A stretch of DNA of 64,000 nt from Lachnoanaerobaculum saburreum DSM 3986 (GTDB taxonomy: Bacteria > Bacillota > Clostridia > Lachnospirales > Lachnospiraceae), in the NCBI RefSeq assembly GCF_000185385.1, contig NZ_GL622296.1, positions 30,216-94,215 of the forward strand. Reading direction: 5' to 3'. The translations under genes were made by a program, and so were the position numbers. The stretch's first letter is position 1; each line of letters starts with the position of its first letter. This document shows, one piece after another, positions 43,610 through 52,422 of this stretch. The notes under the pieces are model-generated. The model did not search any database, was not told where the DNA came from, and saw nothing but the letters and a program-made list of their open reading frames with translations.

Positions 43610-44886
43610 TATAATCTCCTTCCTGCTACAGCCTTACTCTTAAATGAAAGTGGCTCCAGTGCATATCTCATAGCATCTATAAGGTGGTTAAAATCATCAA
43701 TAGGCTTATTTATCTTCTCACCCGTTTTCTTATCGGTGTCCCACGTGTAGTTGCTTATTTCAGTTATAAAATTCACGCATTTGGGATGAATAATTATGTG
43801 ATACCCTTGAATAAAGTCAATTCCGTTTCTAATACTGTCGGGACCTTTGATAGCAGGAGTTACCCTTTGCAATCCCAAATGCCTTAATCTGTCTATACTC
43901 TTTTTCTCCGCACTGTCGGCTCTTATACGCTCTTTGGCATATCCCATCTTAGTAACCTCGTCAGCTATCGCCTCATTGCTCATGCCCTTCTTATACATCT
44001 CATCAAATACCCAAATAGTCTTGCTCTTTGTATCTACAAGACCACAGAACAAGGCGCTTGGATCGTTTGTATATCCAAAGTCAAGCCCAAATACGGACTG
44101 AATTGTTGATATCTTCTTAACTTCGCCTATATCAAAGGCTTTCTCTTCCCAGTTTTCATATACAAGGCCTTCGACAATTCCCCACTCACCAAGACCTGCA
44201 ACCTGATACCTTCGTGGGTTATTCTTTTTCATTGACTCAAATACCTTCAAATCAGCTTTATCTAACCACTCATTGCAAAGATAATTTGTAGTCATTGCCA
44301 GAACTTCATCATCCGGAGTATCAAAGAACCTTTTCTTTATCCAGTGATGCTCATTCCAAGGATTCAGTGTTATTGTTATCTGCTTAAACAGTTTTACGTC
44401 TTTGGGTATGGCACCTCTTATAGACTCATCAAGCATATTGAAGTCGTTTTCATTTGATATCTCATATGCCTCCTCAAGCCACATCCAACAAAGGTATCCT
44501 TGTTCTACTGTAATTGATGTAATCTTAAGCGGATCATCTAATCCTCTGAAATATATCTTTTGTCCAGTCGGTATGTAAGTCATCTCAAGCGGTGATTCTT
44601 TCTCTTCCCAATGGTTTTCAACCTTCAGTCTCCTTATCGCCCATTTAAGCTCTGTAAAGCAACTGTCCTTTAAAGTTCTGAATACCTTTCGAACCACAAG
44701 CAAATTGGCCTGTGGATACTTCATAATTGCCCATATGTACCACAGTGCCGTTGTCTTGGACTTCTTACTGGCACGACTACCCTTGCAGACTCTATATCTG
44801 CCTTTATACCGCCAATATGTGCCATATCCTCTGCCTACCACCTCGGGCAGTTGAATATTAACAGAATCAGTCTTCAAGAGCATCAT
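43609..44886 (-). CDS. terL: terminase large subunit
   Basis: 425 residues. Walker A-type GSRASKKSKTTALWYIW near residue 37, Walker B-type CWMWLEEAYE near 137, and nuclease-domain acidic residues in VFGLDFGYTNDPSA, IRADSAEKK and DFNHLIDAMRYALE. PBSX-type terminase. It packages DNA with TerS. Confidence 0.95.
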   Translation of the reverse strand: MMLLKTDSVNIQLPEVVGRGYGTYWRYKGRYRVCKGSRASKKSKTTALWYIWAIMKYPQANLLVVRKVFRTLKDSCFTELKWAIRRLKVENHWEEKESPLEMTYIPTGQKIYFRGLDDPLKITSITVEQGYLCWMWLEEAYEISNENDFNMLDESIRGAIPKDVKLFKQITITLNPWNEHHWIKKRFFDTPDDEVLAMTTNYLCNEWLDKADLKVFESMKKNNPRRYQVAGLGEWGIVEGLVYENWEEKAFDIGEVKKISTIQSVFGLDFGYTNDPSALFCGLVDTKSKTIWVFDEMYKKGMSNEAIADEVTKMGYAKERIRADSAEKKSIDRLRHLGLQRVTPAIKGPDSIRNGIDFIQGYHIIIHPKCVNFITEISNYTWDTDKKTGEKINKPIDDFNHLIDAMRYALEPLSFKSKAVAGRRL

Positions 44887-45358
44887 CCCCGGATATAATT
44901 ACAGGCACATTAGCAGTAATATCCAACTTGTCTTTAAACATACCTAAATGCTTACCTAAAAGCTCCAATGCTCTCACTTTGTCTGCCAGCTTTATTTCCC
45001 TCTCTTCCATGCTTCCCTTATCACCATCCATGATTTTAACCTTTACAGATTGGATACAGGCACGGTCATCATCGGTTGCCGTTGGCTTAACTGTTGCATC
45101 TCTGTCGTCAATTACATCTGCGGCGTTTACAAATGCAATTTTTGCCAGCTCACGAACCACCCTGTCTTGATTTACACCTGTGCGCTTGGATCTCTCTGCC
45201 AGCTTCTTGTTAATTTCTGCTAAAATGTTGAGTTTTGCTAAGTTTTGTGAAGCTATATCTTTTGCTGTGTGTGGAGAATAACCGGCTCTAATGGCAGCCT
45301 GAGTGGCATTCAGGTCAATTATATACTCATCACAAAATCTTTTTTGTTTTTCAGTCAT
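44867..45358 (-). CDS. terS: terminase small subunit
   Basis: 163 residues. TEKQKRFCDEYIIDLNATQA, AIRAGYSPHTAKDIASQNL is the Terminase_2 HTH start. It overlaps TerL by 20 bp. It recognises the packaging site. Confidence 0.92.
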   Translation of the reverse strand: MTEKQKRFCDEYIIDLNATQAAIRAGYSPHTAKDIASQNLAKLNILAEINKKLAERSKRTGVNQDRVVRELAKIAFVNAADVIDDRDATVKPTATDDDRACIQSVKVKIMDGDKGSMEEREIKLADKVRALELLGKHLGMFKDKLDITANVPVIISGDDALED

Positions 45359-45394
45359 TCAGACTACCTCCTTTCTAAAATTTTGCACCAAAAA

Positions 45395-45414
45395 AGACAG
45401 CCGTTAAGCTGCCT
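45395..45414 (-). terminator. terminator before terS
   Basis: Minus strand AGGCAGC-TTAACG-GCTGTCT followed by TTTTTTGG. It insulates the late operon from early transcription. Confidence 0.65.
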
Positions 45415-45455
45415 CTCAAGAAGAAAAATATTTAGTAGACTATCCTTTAACTTTT

Positions 45456-45487
45456 GGGGCAGGGAAACATCAATAAAAGCCTGCCCC
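45456..45487. repeat. perfect GC-rich hairpin before the late operon
   Basis: GGGGCAGG and CCTGCCCC form an 8-bp stem with a 16-nt loop. No T run follows on either side. With the terminator 40 bp away it may be a late-activator or antitermination target. Confidence 0.45.
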
Positions 45488-45588
45488 GATACCATACATT
45501 AAAGGAGGATTATGAAAAAGTATACTTGCTTTAAACTTTTCACACATACACTATATCATATCCCCATTTTTACTTTTATACATTTTTT

Positions 45589-46005
45589 TCACTCTTTTTC
45601 GGAATTGTACAGTTCCTCAAATTCCTTTAAAGCACTCCTATAAAATTTATGTACGGCTCCAACTGAGTAATGCGTTTCGTCTGATATCATCTCGAAAGTC
45701 ATATCCGACACATAGTACATAGATAGCACTACCTTGTGCTTGTCGTCTACCAACTCATCAATCAATAATCTCGCTTCAGCTTTTAAATTCACAAGTCTAT
45801 CAATATCTGAATTTATCTGTTCTTCTAACTCCATCATCTTTATAACTGCACTTTCTATGCCACCGCTACTGCCACCTTGTACCCTTTCTTTGTTCCCGGC
45901 TGTAACCTTAGTTGATAACGCTCTTATACATTCTTTTTCTAACAGCTTGGCCTTTATAAGACAATCAAGCGTTTTAAGCTGTTTTAAATATTCTTTTGCC
46001 GTCAC
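45589..46005 (-). CDS. DUF1492/ArpU-like late transcription regulator
   Basis: 138 residues. An N-terminal coiled coil (MTAKEYLKQLKTLDCLIKAK) and a C-terminal sigma70 region-4-like HTH (VVLSMYYVSDMTFEMISDET, HYSVGAVHKFYRSALKEF). Such proteins sit before the terminase and turn on late genes. Confidence 0.85.
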   Translation of the reverse strand: MTAKEYLKQLKTLDCLIKAKLLEKECIRALSTKVTAGNKERVQGGSSGGIESAVIKMMELEEQINSDIDRLVNLKAEARLLIDELVDDKHKVVLSMYYVSDMTFEMISDETHYSVGAVHKFYRSALKEFEELYNSEKE

Positions 46006-46281
46006 TTACTCACCTCTCTTTTTTAGCATTCCGGACTTTATAAGCTCATACATAATATCTATAGCTGTTCGAGGGTCTCGGTACTTGCAATTTGGCTTTT
46101 TATGTATCCTTGGATCATCTTTTTTCCAATCCTGTATATCAAAGCAGACAGGACTGACAAACATAAGCCTACATCCTCTTGCAACGCATAAGTAATAACA
46201 TTTCGAATTTTTCGTATTCCCCCTGCATGGCTTAAATCCAAATTTTTCAAATTCTTTTACTTCTACATTCGGTATTAACAT
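46006..46281 (-). CDS. small early protein, unknown
   Basis: 91 residues from the ATG after GAGGAG. IPNVEVKEFEKFGFKPCRG, YYLCVARGCRLMFVSPVCFD, IHKKPNCKYRDPRTAIDIMY. Several cysteines may bind metal. It abuts the late regulator gene with no gap. Confidence 0.7.
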   Translation of the reverse strand: MLIPNVEVKEFEKFGFKPCRGNTKNSKCYYLCVARGCRLMFVSPVCFDIQDWKKDDPRIHKKPNCKYRDPRTAIDIMYELIKSGMLKKRGE

Positions 46282-46399
46282 CTTCTCTACTCCTCTTATT
46301 TTGCTCAACACGGCGTTTTAATTCATTAAGGTAGAAATATAGCCCAATACCTTTAAAGTGCCGTGTGCACCATTCTAGCCGCCTTAGAATTGATTTTAA

Positions 46400-46678
46400 T
46401 TATCTTCGCTCATTCTTTTCTTTCTCTCCATCAAAATCCCTGTATCCGCCTTTTACTCTTGCATCCAGCTCGTCTATGTAAGCCTCCATTATCTTGCAGG
46501 CTATAGGATAGCTTGAGTAATTCGCCTCAACATATTTCATTAAGACCTGCATAGACTTTGCAACCTCGTCTTTATCCGATTTTTCATCAAACTCTCTTAC
46601 CGACTTCCACCACTTATTGTGTATGTCATTTATCATCACCGTTATCTTGTCATTCGTCATTATCTCTTTATAGTTCAT
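46400..46678 (-). CDS. small early protein, unknown
   Basis: 92 residues: NYKEIMTNDKITVMINDIHN, MKYVEANYSSYPIACKIMEA. Helical and charged. Last gene before the presumed replication-origin region. Family not recognised. Confidence 0.6.
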   Translation of the reverse strand: MNYKEIMTNDKITVMINDIHNKWWKSVREFDEKSDKDEVAKSMQVLMKYVEANYSSYPIACKIMEAYIDELDARVKGGYRDFDGEKEKNERR

Positions 46679-47141
46679 ATCCTTAAAAACTCCATAATTG
46701 TTTCTAAACTTATAATAATAAACTTATTTATAGCATAATTATCTGATAATTTATATTTGTGTAGCTTTAATATTAATATATTTTATTTATATATATATTG
46801 TGTCAGATACTGCAAACTCCTTACTGCAACCAACATAACCACCGGTAACTTTTGTTTTTTACCCCTTGGATACCCTTTTAAACTCTTTATTTATGCGGGT
46901 TTCAGGCACTGCATAACCAAGTAACCATAAAAAACACATCCTCGCATATAGGGGAAATATTTATTAATAAAAATATTTAAAAAAATTTTCCCTATATATA
47001 CATATACATGTGCATGGTTTCAGTGGTTATTCGGTTACCACACCCCTTAAAGCCGCTTAAACTCTAGCTTTTTTAGTTTTTTTCGGAAACCATATAATTT
47101 TTAGGTAACTACAAATTGGTTTGTATTTATCAGATAATTTA
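46679..47141. other. non-coding region, candidate replication origin
   Basis: 463 bp without a gene, next to the helicase gene. Four copies of GGTAAC/GGTTAC-type words (near 46853, 46919, 47033 and 47102), a palindromic AT-rich core (TATAGGGGAAA ... TTTTCCCTATA, 46957-47005) and an outer inverted pair (AACCAAGTAACCA / TGGTTATTCGGTT). This looks like iterons around a melting region. Confidence 0.45.
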
Positions 47142-48995
47142 TTAATCAAACGGTAATATGTCGTTATTTGTCATATTTATTTGTTCAAAACCGCTACTAA
47201 AATCACTGTTATCTGATAATTTTAACTTAACACAACGCACAGGAGTTCCATTGAATTTTTTCAAAGAATCGGTTCTCCCCTTATTCGTCAGCAGTAAATT
47301 CTTATCATTTGCCCATTTCAAAAACGATACTCTTGAAAATCCTGACTGTTTGCAAAGATCTGACATAACAGTTGAAATAATTACAGCATAACCGTCTTCT
47401 ATAATCCCCCATTTCTCCACAACCTCGTTCTGTGGATCAAACCTTGCAGGGTTCATGGCCACCTTATCAACGATAAACCTGTAACACCTCTCATTATCCG
47501 AAAGCTCATTTTTATCAATTAAGGTCTGCTTGGCTTCCTCAATGTCTATATACTCACCGTCTTTGAAAATATAATCTGTTGCTATTTTGTCGGCTGTAAG
47601 CACTATAGAAAGTGATAAGCTTTGTTTTTGCATTTTTTCATCATTGTCAAGCTTATCCAGAAAACCCTTTTGAATTTCCATAAGCCCTTCAACTCCGATT
47701 TCTTTCAGAACTTTTACAAACTCTCGCCCGGCATAACCGTAATTGTTTTTTACCACTGAAGCCGTAAGCCTTGGATCTTCAAAGATGTGGCCGTCACAGC
47801 TTATCTCTAAGATTCTGTTCATCGCTCCACCTTGATTGACATAAGAAGTCAAAGGCTTTTCACCGTTTGTTATTATGCAGTTTTTCCACCTGCTTTCTCT
47901 GTTTATACCAATGTCTTTGTTGCTCCTTGTCTTACCTTTCCCGGAACAAAGCACATATACAAGGCTTTCAAAATTCTCTGCAAGCCTCCTGTTTTGATTT
48001 GATGTATCATCAAGTAGCATTGGTAAGTGGTTTAACATATCCGCTTTAGCCTCCAAGGCCGTCTCTGTGCTTTTGTAATCGCCTACAAAGGCATTTTCAT
48101 CAGGATTTGCCCAAACGGATGCCGCAAGCATTAAAGCCACCGATTTACCCGCTTCAGTGCCTCCCCAAAGGTCTACAAAGAAGGGTAGGCCTCTCAATGG
48201 AGCAACCAGAACACTTGCGAATGATGCGGCCAAACAAAATTTACTTTCAATCCTCTTTCTTGCCCTTACAGTCCTTGTGTGATCTAACCAAGTTGTGTAA
48301 CTACCCTGTGTGTTCACACTTTCGGATACCTGTTTGAACTTTATATCACCATCAAAAATAATATCTCCGTCAAACGGTATAAAATCTTTGTTTAGCCATC
48401 CAAATTTGGAGGTTGAACGCTTAATTTTTATAAAATTATCGTTCTGATTTTCCACATCTGACAGGTATTTCACTAAGAGCTTTGCATTTTCACTTGTAAC
48501 CGCTATTCCCTGTTCCGCCAAGGCCACTATTTTACTTGCTGAAGCTATCAAAGACTTAGGTACTACTATTTCATGCCAAGTTCCGTTACGCTTGTATGCA
48601 AGCTTTATTTGCTCCGCTCCGGTTTCAATATTTTTAAGCCTCTCAACCGGCAATATTGGGTGGTAGCAGGCGTATTCATCTGAATTAGGCTTAATTATTC
48701 CGCGTTCTGTAGCATTCCAATAACCACAAATCATATTGTCATACTCATCACTTTCAAAGTTGGTCCACTGACAAAGGTTCCCCTTAGTTTTCTCCGGTAT
48801 CATTTCTCTTTCAGCTTTTCTGAAAGCATCAAGCAGTATTTTAAACTCTGTATATACCTTCAATTCTCTTGCTCTGTCCATCAAATTGGCTATATTTACG
48901 CCTCTTTCGATTTCATCCTCTTCGTCAAAGATATCCTGCATGAATTCTTTTGAGAGCAGGTCCTTTTTTGTCACTTCTTCAATTTTCTTCATCAT
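47142..48995 (-). CDS. DUF927 helicase/primase-like protein
   Basis: 617 residues. The central AAA-like part has LPFFVDLWGGTEAGKSVALM (Walker A) and MLLDDTSNQNRR (Walker B), preceded by DUF927 blocks FGWLNKDFIPFDGDIIF and SKFCLAASFASVLVAPL. The C-terminus looks like a winged helix. It works with the CHC2 primase, whose gene overlaps its start by 4 bases. Confidence 0.85.
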   Translation of the reverse strand: MMKKIEEVTKKDLLSKEFMQDIFDEEDEIERGVNIANLMDRARELKVYTEFKILLDAFRKAEREMIPEKTKGNLCQWTNFESDEYDNMICGYWNATERGIIKPNSDEYACYHPILPVERLKNIETGAEQIKLAYKRNGTWHEIVVPKSLIASASKIVALAEQGIAVTSENAKLLVKYLSDVENQNDNFIKIKRSTSKFGWLNKDFIPFDGDIIFDGDIKFKQVSESVNTQGSYTTWLDHTRTVRARKRIESKFCLAASFASVLVAPLRGLPFFVDLWGGTEAGKSVALMLAASVWANPDENAFVGDYKSTETALEAKADMLNHLPMLLDDTSNQNRRLAENFESLVYVLCSGKGKTRSNKDIGINRESRWKNCIITNGEKPLTSYVNQGGAMNRILEISCDGHIFEDPRLTASVVKNNYGYAGREFVKVLKEIGVEGLMEIQKGFLDKLDNDEKMQKQSLSLSIVLTADKIATDYIFKDGEYIDIEEAKQTLIDKNELSDNERCYRFIVDKVAMNPARFDPQNEVVEKWGIIEDGYAVIISTVMSDLCKQSGFSRVSFLKWANDKNLLLTNKGRTDSLKKFNGTPVRCVKLKLSDNSDFSSGFEQINMTNNDILPFD

Positions 48996-49540
48996 CCCGC
49001 TCCTTTATTGTGAAAATCCTGATACAAAGCCGAAGATACGTAAGTATATGCATACTCATATACATCTTCTTCCTTGCTCAACTCCGCACGTTCTGTAGTA
49101 ACCTGTAAGAGTTCCCTGTAACAGTTTGCCCATTCGTCACTTAACGGCTCTAATTCGCTCAACAACGCCCTTAATTCATCTTGCCTATCGAATATACCTC
49201 TAAGCTTGTTTCGTTCGTCCTGTGCGATTCTAACAGCCTTCTCACGTGCTTTACGTCTTCTGTACTCTGCAAACTTAGCCTTTCGGCTGTTGTCTTCTAC
49301 TCCTCCAAGGCTCCTATAAGCCTCAGAGAAGTTACAATTTTCCATACCTGCGACAAAATCAAAGATATCTCCGTGTCTTCCACAGCCGAAACAATAAAAA
49401 GATTTCGCATATATCTTCATTGATGGAGTCTTTTCCTTGTGAAAAGGGCAGCATATAAACCCTGCCCTGTTTGGTTTAAATCCGTATTGCTCAAGGATTT
49501 CCGACATTGAATATTTTTCTTTAATCTCTTCAGATGTCAT
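48992..49540 (-). CDS. CHC2 zinc-finger primase
   Basis: 182 residues from the ATG after GAAAGGG. YGFKPNRAGFICCPFHKEKT, PSMKIYAKSFYCFGCGRHGD is the DnaG-type CHC2 zinc finger (Cys-His-Cys-Cys). No TOPRIM domain follows; the rest is a charged helix. It probably acts with the DUF927 protein as a two-part primase-helicase. Confidence 0.85.
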   Translation of the reverse strand: MTSEEIKEKYSMSEILEQYGFKPNRAGFICCPFHKEKTPSMKIYAKSFYCFGCGRHGDIFDFVAGMENCNFSEAYRSLGGVEDNSRKAKFAEYRRRKAREKAVRIAQDERNKLRGIFDRQDELRALLSELEPLSDEWANCYRELLQVTTERAELSKEEDVYEYAYTYVSSALYQDFHNKGAG

Positions 49541-49542
49541 AC

Positions 49543-50037
49543 TCACCCTTTCAGAATTTCTATTATTTTCTTTCCTGTTTCTTCCTTACTGCAAAAGAGA
49601 AAATCGCAACCATACTTGATTTTTATTGTTGAAAGCACTTTATGTAACTTTTCGCCTGTCATTGCCTTTGTTTCAAAAGTTTCCCATTTACCTGTAGTAG
49701 CGGACTTTACACGGGCATATCGTCTGGGATTTGTCCAGTTTTGCACATCCTCAAGGCTTTTTATTCCCTTACCATGCTCGCATAAAAATACAATTTTTAC
49801 ACCTGCCTTATTTGCCCTTAAAAGCTCATTTCTAAAACGGGTATGGTCTTGACAGACATTACTGCATAGTTCGCTTAAGTTCTGTTTACGGTCAACCACA
49901 AGCCTAGGATTATCGTAATTCATATAGTCACCGACATACAGTTTTGAAACAAAATGATTTACTCCATGCCGGTCGAACTGCGTTTCAACTCTGTGCAGTT
50001 GACTTTTACCTTCCCTACTGTCACACTGTATCATCAT
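49543..50037 (-). CDS. ERCC4-type nuclease
   Basis: 164 residues. IQCDSREGKSQLHRVETQFD, YVGDYM and RLVVDRKQNLSELCSNVCQD give the ERCC4/XPF nuclease pattern (GDY, VxERK-like VDRK). It overlaps both neighbours by a few bases. Role in phage recombination or replication-fork processing. Confidence 0.8.
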   Translation of the reverse strand: MMIQCDSREGKSQLHRVETQFDRHGVNHFVSKLYVGDYMNYDNPRLVVDRKQNLSELCSNVCQDHTRFRNELLRANKAGVKIVFLCEHGKGIKSLEDVQNWTNPRRYARVKSATTGKWETFETKAMTGEKLHKVLSTIKIKYGCDFLFCSKEETGKKIIEILKG

Positions 50038-50566
50038 AATTCCAACGCCTCCTGTGTGCTATTGAGGAGACATGAGACTCTGATATGTTAAACATTTTTG
50101 CAAGGTCGCAATTTCTATATTCCCCTCCACACGATTTATGGTTTTTTCTTATAAAAGAAATGCAATTGTAGCCAATCTTGCTCTGTGGGTTTTTCTCTCC
50201 ACGAAATAAACCGGCCCTCGAACCATAATTGTTATTATATTTATGATTGCACCATTCTAAATTATCTGCGGAATTATTTATTTTATTTTCATCTTTGTGG
50301 TTTACCTCTTTAAAACCATACGGATTAGGGATAAAAGCACATGCGACTAGACGATGAACATTTTTGCTGTATCTCTTTGCTCCGCCTTTCCCTAACCCAA
50401 CATGCAGGTAATTATTTTTGCCATCAAAACACTGTTCGAGAATTTTCCCGACTTTCATTCTGCCCATGGAATCCACATGAGAAATTGAACGAACTCTACC
50501 AAGATTGCTAACTTCGTAATAATCAAACCCTTTGATAGGTTTCCAAACTTCATTGCTAAAATCCAC
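50021..50566 (-). CDS. NUMOD4-HNH homing-type endonuclease
   Basis: 181 residues from a GTG 6 nt behind AAAGGAGGCAG; the longer frame has no site. NUMOD4 (VWKPIKGFDYYEVSNLGRVR) then HNH (HRLVACAFIPNPYGFKEVNH, KDENKINNSADNLEWCNHKY) and a C-terminal HTH-like end. Likely a free-standing homing endonuclease that invaded between ssb and the ERCC4 gene. Confidence 0.9.
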   Translation of the reverse strand: MDFSNEVWKPIKGFDYYEVSNLGRVRSISHVDSMGRMKVGKILEQCFDGKNNYLHVGLGKGGAKRYSKNVHRLVACAFIPNPYGFKEVNHKDENKINNSADNLEWCNHKYNNNYGSRAGLFRGEKNPQSKIGYNCISFIRKNHKSCGGEYRNCDLAKMFNISESHVSSIAHRRRWNYDDTV

Positions 50567-50579
50567 CCGACTGCCTCCT

Positions 50580-50996
50580 TTAATTAAATGGCAGTCCTTC
50601 ACCATCAACACTGTCAGGAATATTCATAAACCCGTCAGCACTTGCATTTGATGATGACGGCCTTGAACTTGCCTGTCCTGTGCCTGCTCCCTTACCGTCT
50701 GCAAACTCCTGTGTAGCTATAAGAACATCAGTTGTATACACCTTTTGTCCGTCCTTGTTTGTGTAACTGCTTGTTTGAATACGACCTGAAATCAATACCC
50801 TTTGCCCTTTTCTGAAGTACTTTTCCGCAAACTCTGCCGACTTGCCAAATGCCACACATGATATAAAATCGGCTTCTTTGTCTTTCATTCTGTCGACCGC
50901 TATAGTGTACTTAGCCACCGCCTTTGCCTCTGCACCATTTGTGTATCGTATCTCCGGATCTCTTACTAATCTTCCGCATATAATAGCCTGATTCAC
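50580..50996 (-). CDS. ssb: single-stranded DNA-binding protein
   Basis: 138 residues from a GTG after GGAGGAAACA. NQAIICGRLVRDPEIRYTNG, ADFISCVAFGKSAEFAEKYF, RKGQRVLISGRIQ is the OB fold, and the acidic tip ends EGLPFN. The GTGA overlap couples it to the exonuclease gene upstream. Confidence 0.95.
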   Translation of the reverse strand: MNQAIICGRLVRDPEIRYTNGAEAKAVAKYTIAVDRMKDKEADFISCVAFGKSAEFAEKYFRKGQRVLISGRIQTSSYTNKDGQKVYTTDVLIATQEFADGKGAGTGQASSRPSSSNASADGFMNIPDSVDGEGLPFN

Positions 50997-51805
50997 TCTG
51001 TTTCCTCCACTTCGTCTAATATTAAATCTGTGTAAAGCATTGGTCTTGAAAGAACTTTTGTAAACTTGCAATAGTCACAGGTTCCGCATCTTTCCGGCTC
51101 TATTTCTCCGTTTTTTATCTTCACAACTCTTTCAACATGTTCCTTAATCTTTTCAAGGGTCGCCACCAATGCTTCATCATTTATCTGTATGATTTCTATG
51201 TCTGTAACTTTTTCTTTGCTTGCAGCGGCTATATAAAAAGGCAATACCTTTCCTGTATTCTGCCTTACAATTTCTTGATATACGGCTCCCTGAATTTCAT
51301 ATCCCCAATTTGTAATAAAATCCATATAACCGTATTTTTTTACATAAAACCTGTCACGGATTGACTTGACAATTTTTAAGTCAACTATGCAGATGTCAGG
51401 AATATATGAATCCATTTTTATTTTCCAAGGTACTCCGCCGATTTCTCCGGTCATGATTACTTGTTTCTGTCCGGACATAAATTTCATAAAGTATGGATCT
51501 CTTTCAATCCTATTTATAATTTCTTCGGCCTGCCTATATTCAGCCTTTAAAGTACCTTGCTTTGTAAATATTTCGGGATTTTGGGCTTTAAAGAGGGGAA
51601 GGCTCCCCTCAAAATGTGCGTCCACATAACTTCCTACAAGCAAAGCAGTACTCTTTTCTCTTTCCCATTCACCTCTTATTTCAGCCATTGCCATAGCTTC
51701 ACAACCTTTTATACCCATAGATCCAACAAAGCTTTTGTACTGACTTACAGACAAATACTCTTTGCTTGCTTCATTTGAAAAGTAATTCTCATTTGTCAGT
51801 TGCAT
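50993..51805 (-). CDS. PD-(D/E)XK exonuclease (RecE/DUF3799-like)
   Basis: 270 residues from ATG (MQLTNENYFS) after GGGGGAAC. LLVGSYVDAHFEGSLPLFKA, WKIKMDSYIPDICIVDLKIV (D...DxK motif), GYEIQGAVYQEIVRQNTGKV and a four-Cys-type end ERCGTCDYCKF. Together with the RecT-like protein it forms a two-component recombination system. Confidence 0.8.
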   Translation of the reverse strand: MQLTNENYFSNEASKEYLSVSQYKSFVGSMGIKGCEAMAMAEIRGEWEREKSTALLVGSYVDAHFEGSLPLFKAQNPEIFTKQGTLKAEYRQAEEIINRIERDPYFMKFMSGQKQVIMTGEIGGVPWKIKMDSYIPDICIVDLKIVKSIRDRFYVKKYGYMDFITNWGYEIQGAVYQEIVRQNTGKVLPFYIAAASKEKVTDIEIIQINDEALVATLEKIKEHVERVVKIKNGEIEPERCGTCDYCKFTKVLSRPMLYTDLILDEVEETE

Positions 51806-52412
51806 TCTCTGTTCCCCCTTTGACCTCAAACGGATCCACTGCCTTAGGTTTTTCCGGTGATATATCCTCAGCTTCACCCTCAACAAGACAACCCATAAGT
51901 AAGTTCGGTACATGAATTCTTGCAAAGAAAGCCGCTGCACGATATGCAAGCATAAGCTCAGGCATAGTCTGCCATTTCTTATTTGATGTCCAGCCCTCAA
52001 GTCTTGCCATCTTCAATGTTACATCCGGACCTTCTATAAGTTCTCCTTCTTTTGTAACCGCTTTTATATAGCACCCCCTATCTTCTGTGCCTTTTTCTCC
52101 AAAGTATATCGGTTTAGCTTCTTTAAATCCTGCATTTGATTTAATCATCCCCATGCAGGCCTGCCCGCTCCATGACGGCTTGCCTTTAACAACGTAAAGA
52201 TTTTGCATAACCATCATAGGGCTTAAACCCATGCGGTTGGCCATGTCTATGGCAATAGCACAATCCATTGCCTTGCCTTGATAGGCTTGCGGCACAAGGG
52301 AAGACGATGCGAACATCTTCCCTATATTAAATAAATCCTGAAAGCTTTCAGCCTTCGCAAAAACTTCACCTGATACCGGTAAATTGTTTCCTGTTTCAAT
52401 TAATTCATTCAT
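51789..52412 (-). CDS. RecT-like single-strand annealing protein
   Basis: 207 residues from ATG (MNELIETG) after AGGAGAAG. DCAIAIDMANRMGLSPMMVM, QNLYVVKGKPSWSGQACMGM and MPELMLAYRAAAFFARIHVP are typical of a Firmicute RecT-type group. It overlaps the exonuclease start by 17 bp. Confidence 0.7.
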   Translation of the reverse strand: MNELIETGNNLPVSGEVFAKAESFQDLFNIGKMFASSSLVPQAYQGKAMDCAIAIDMANRMGLSPMMVMQNLYVVKGKPSWSGQACMGMIKSNAGFKEAKPIYFGEKGTEDRGCYIKAVTKEGELIEGPDVTLKMARLEGWTSNKKWQTMPELMLAYRAAAFFARIHVPNLLMGCLVEGEAEDISPEKPKAVDPFEVKGGTENATDK

Positions 52413-52422
52413 ACTTCTTCTC

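Noticed and set aside
45456..45487. GC-rich hairpin as terminator
   Set aside because: No T run follows on either strand; kept only as a repeat.
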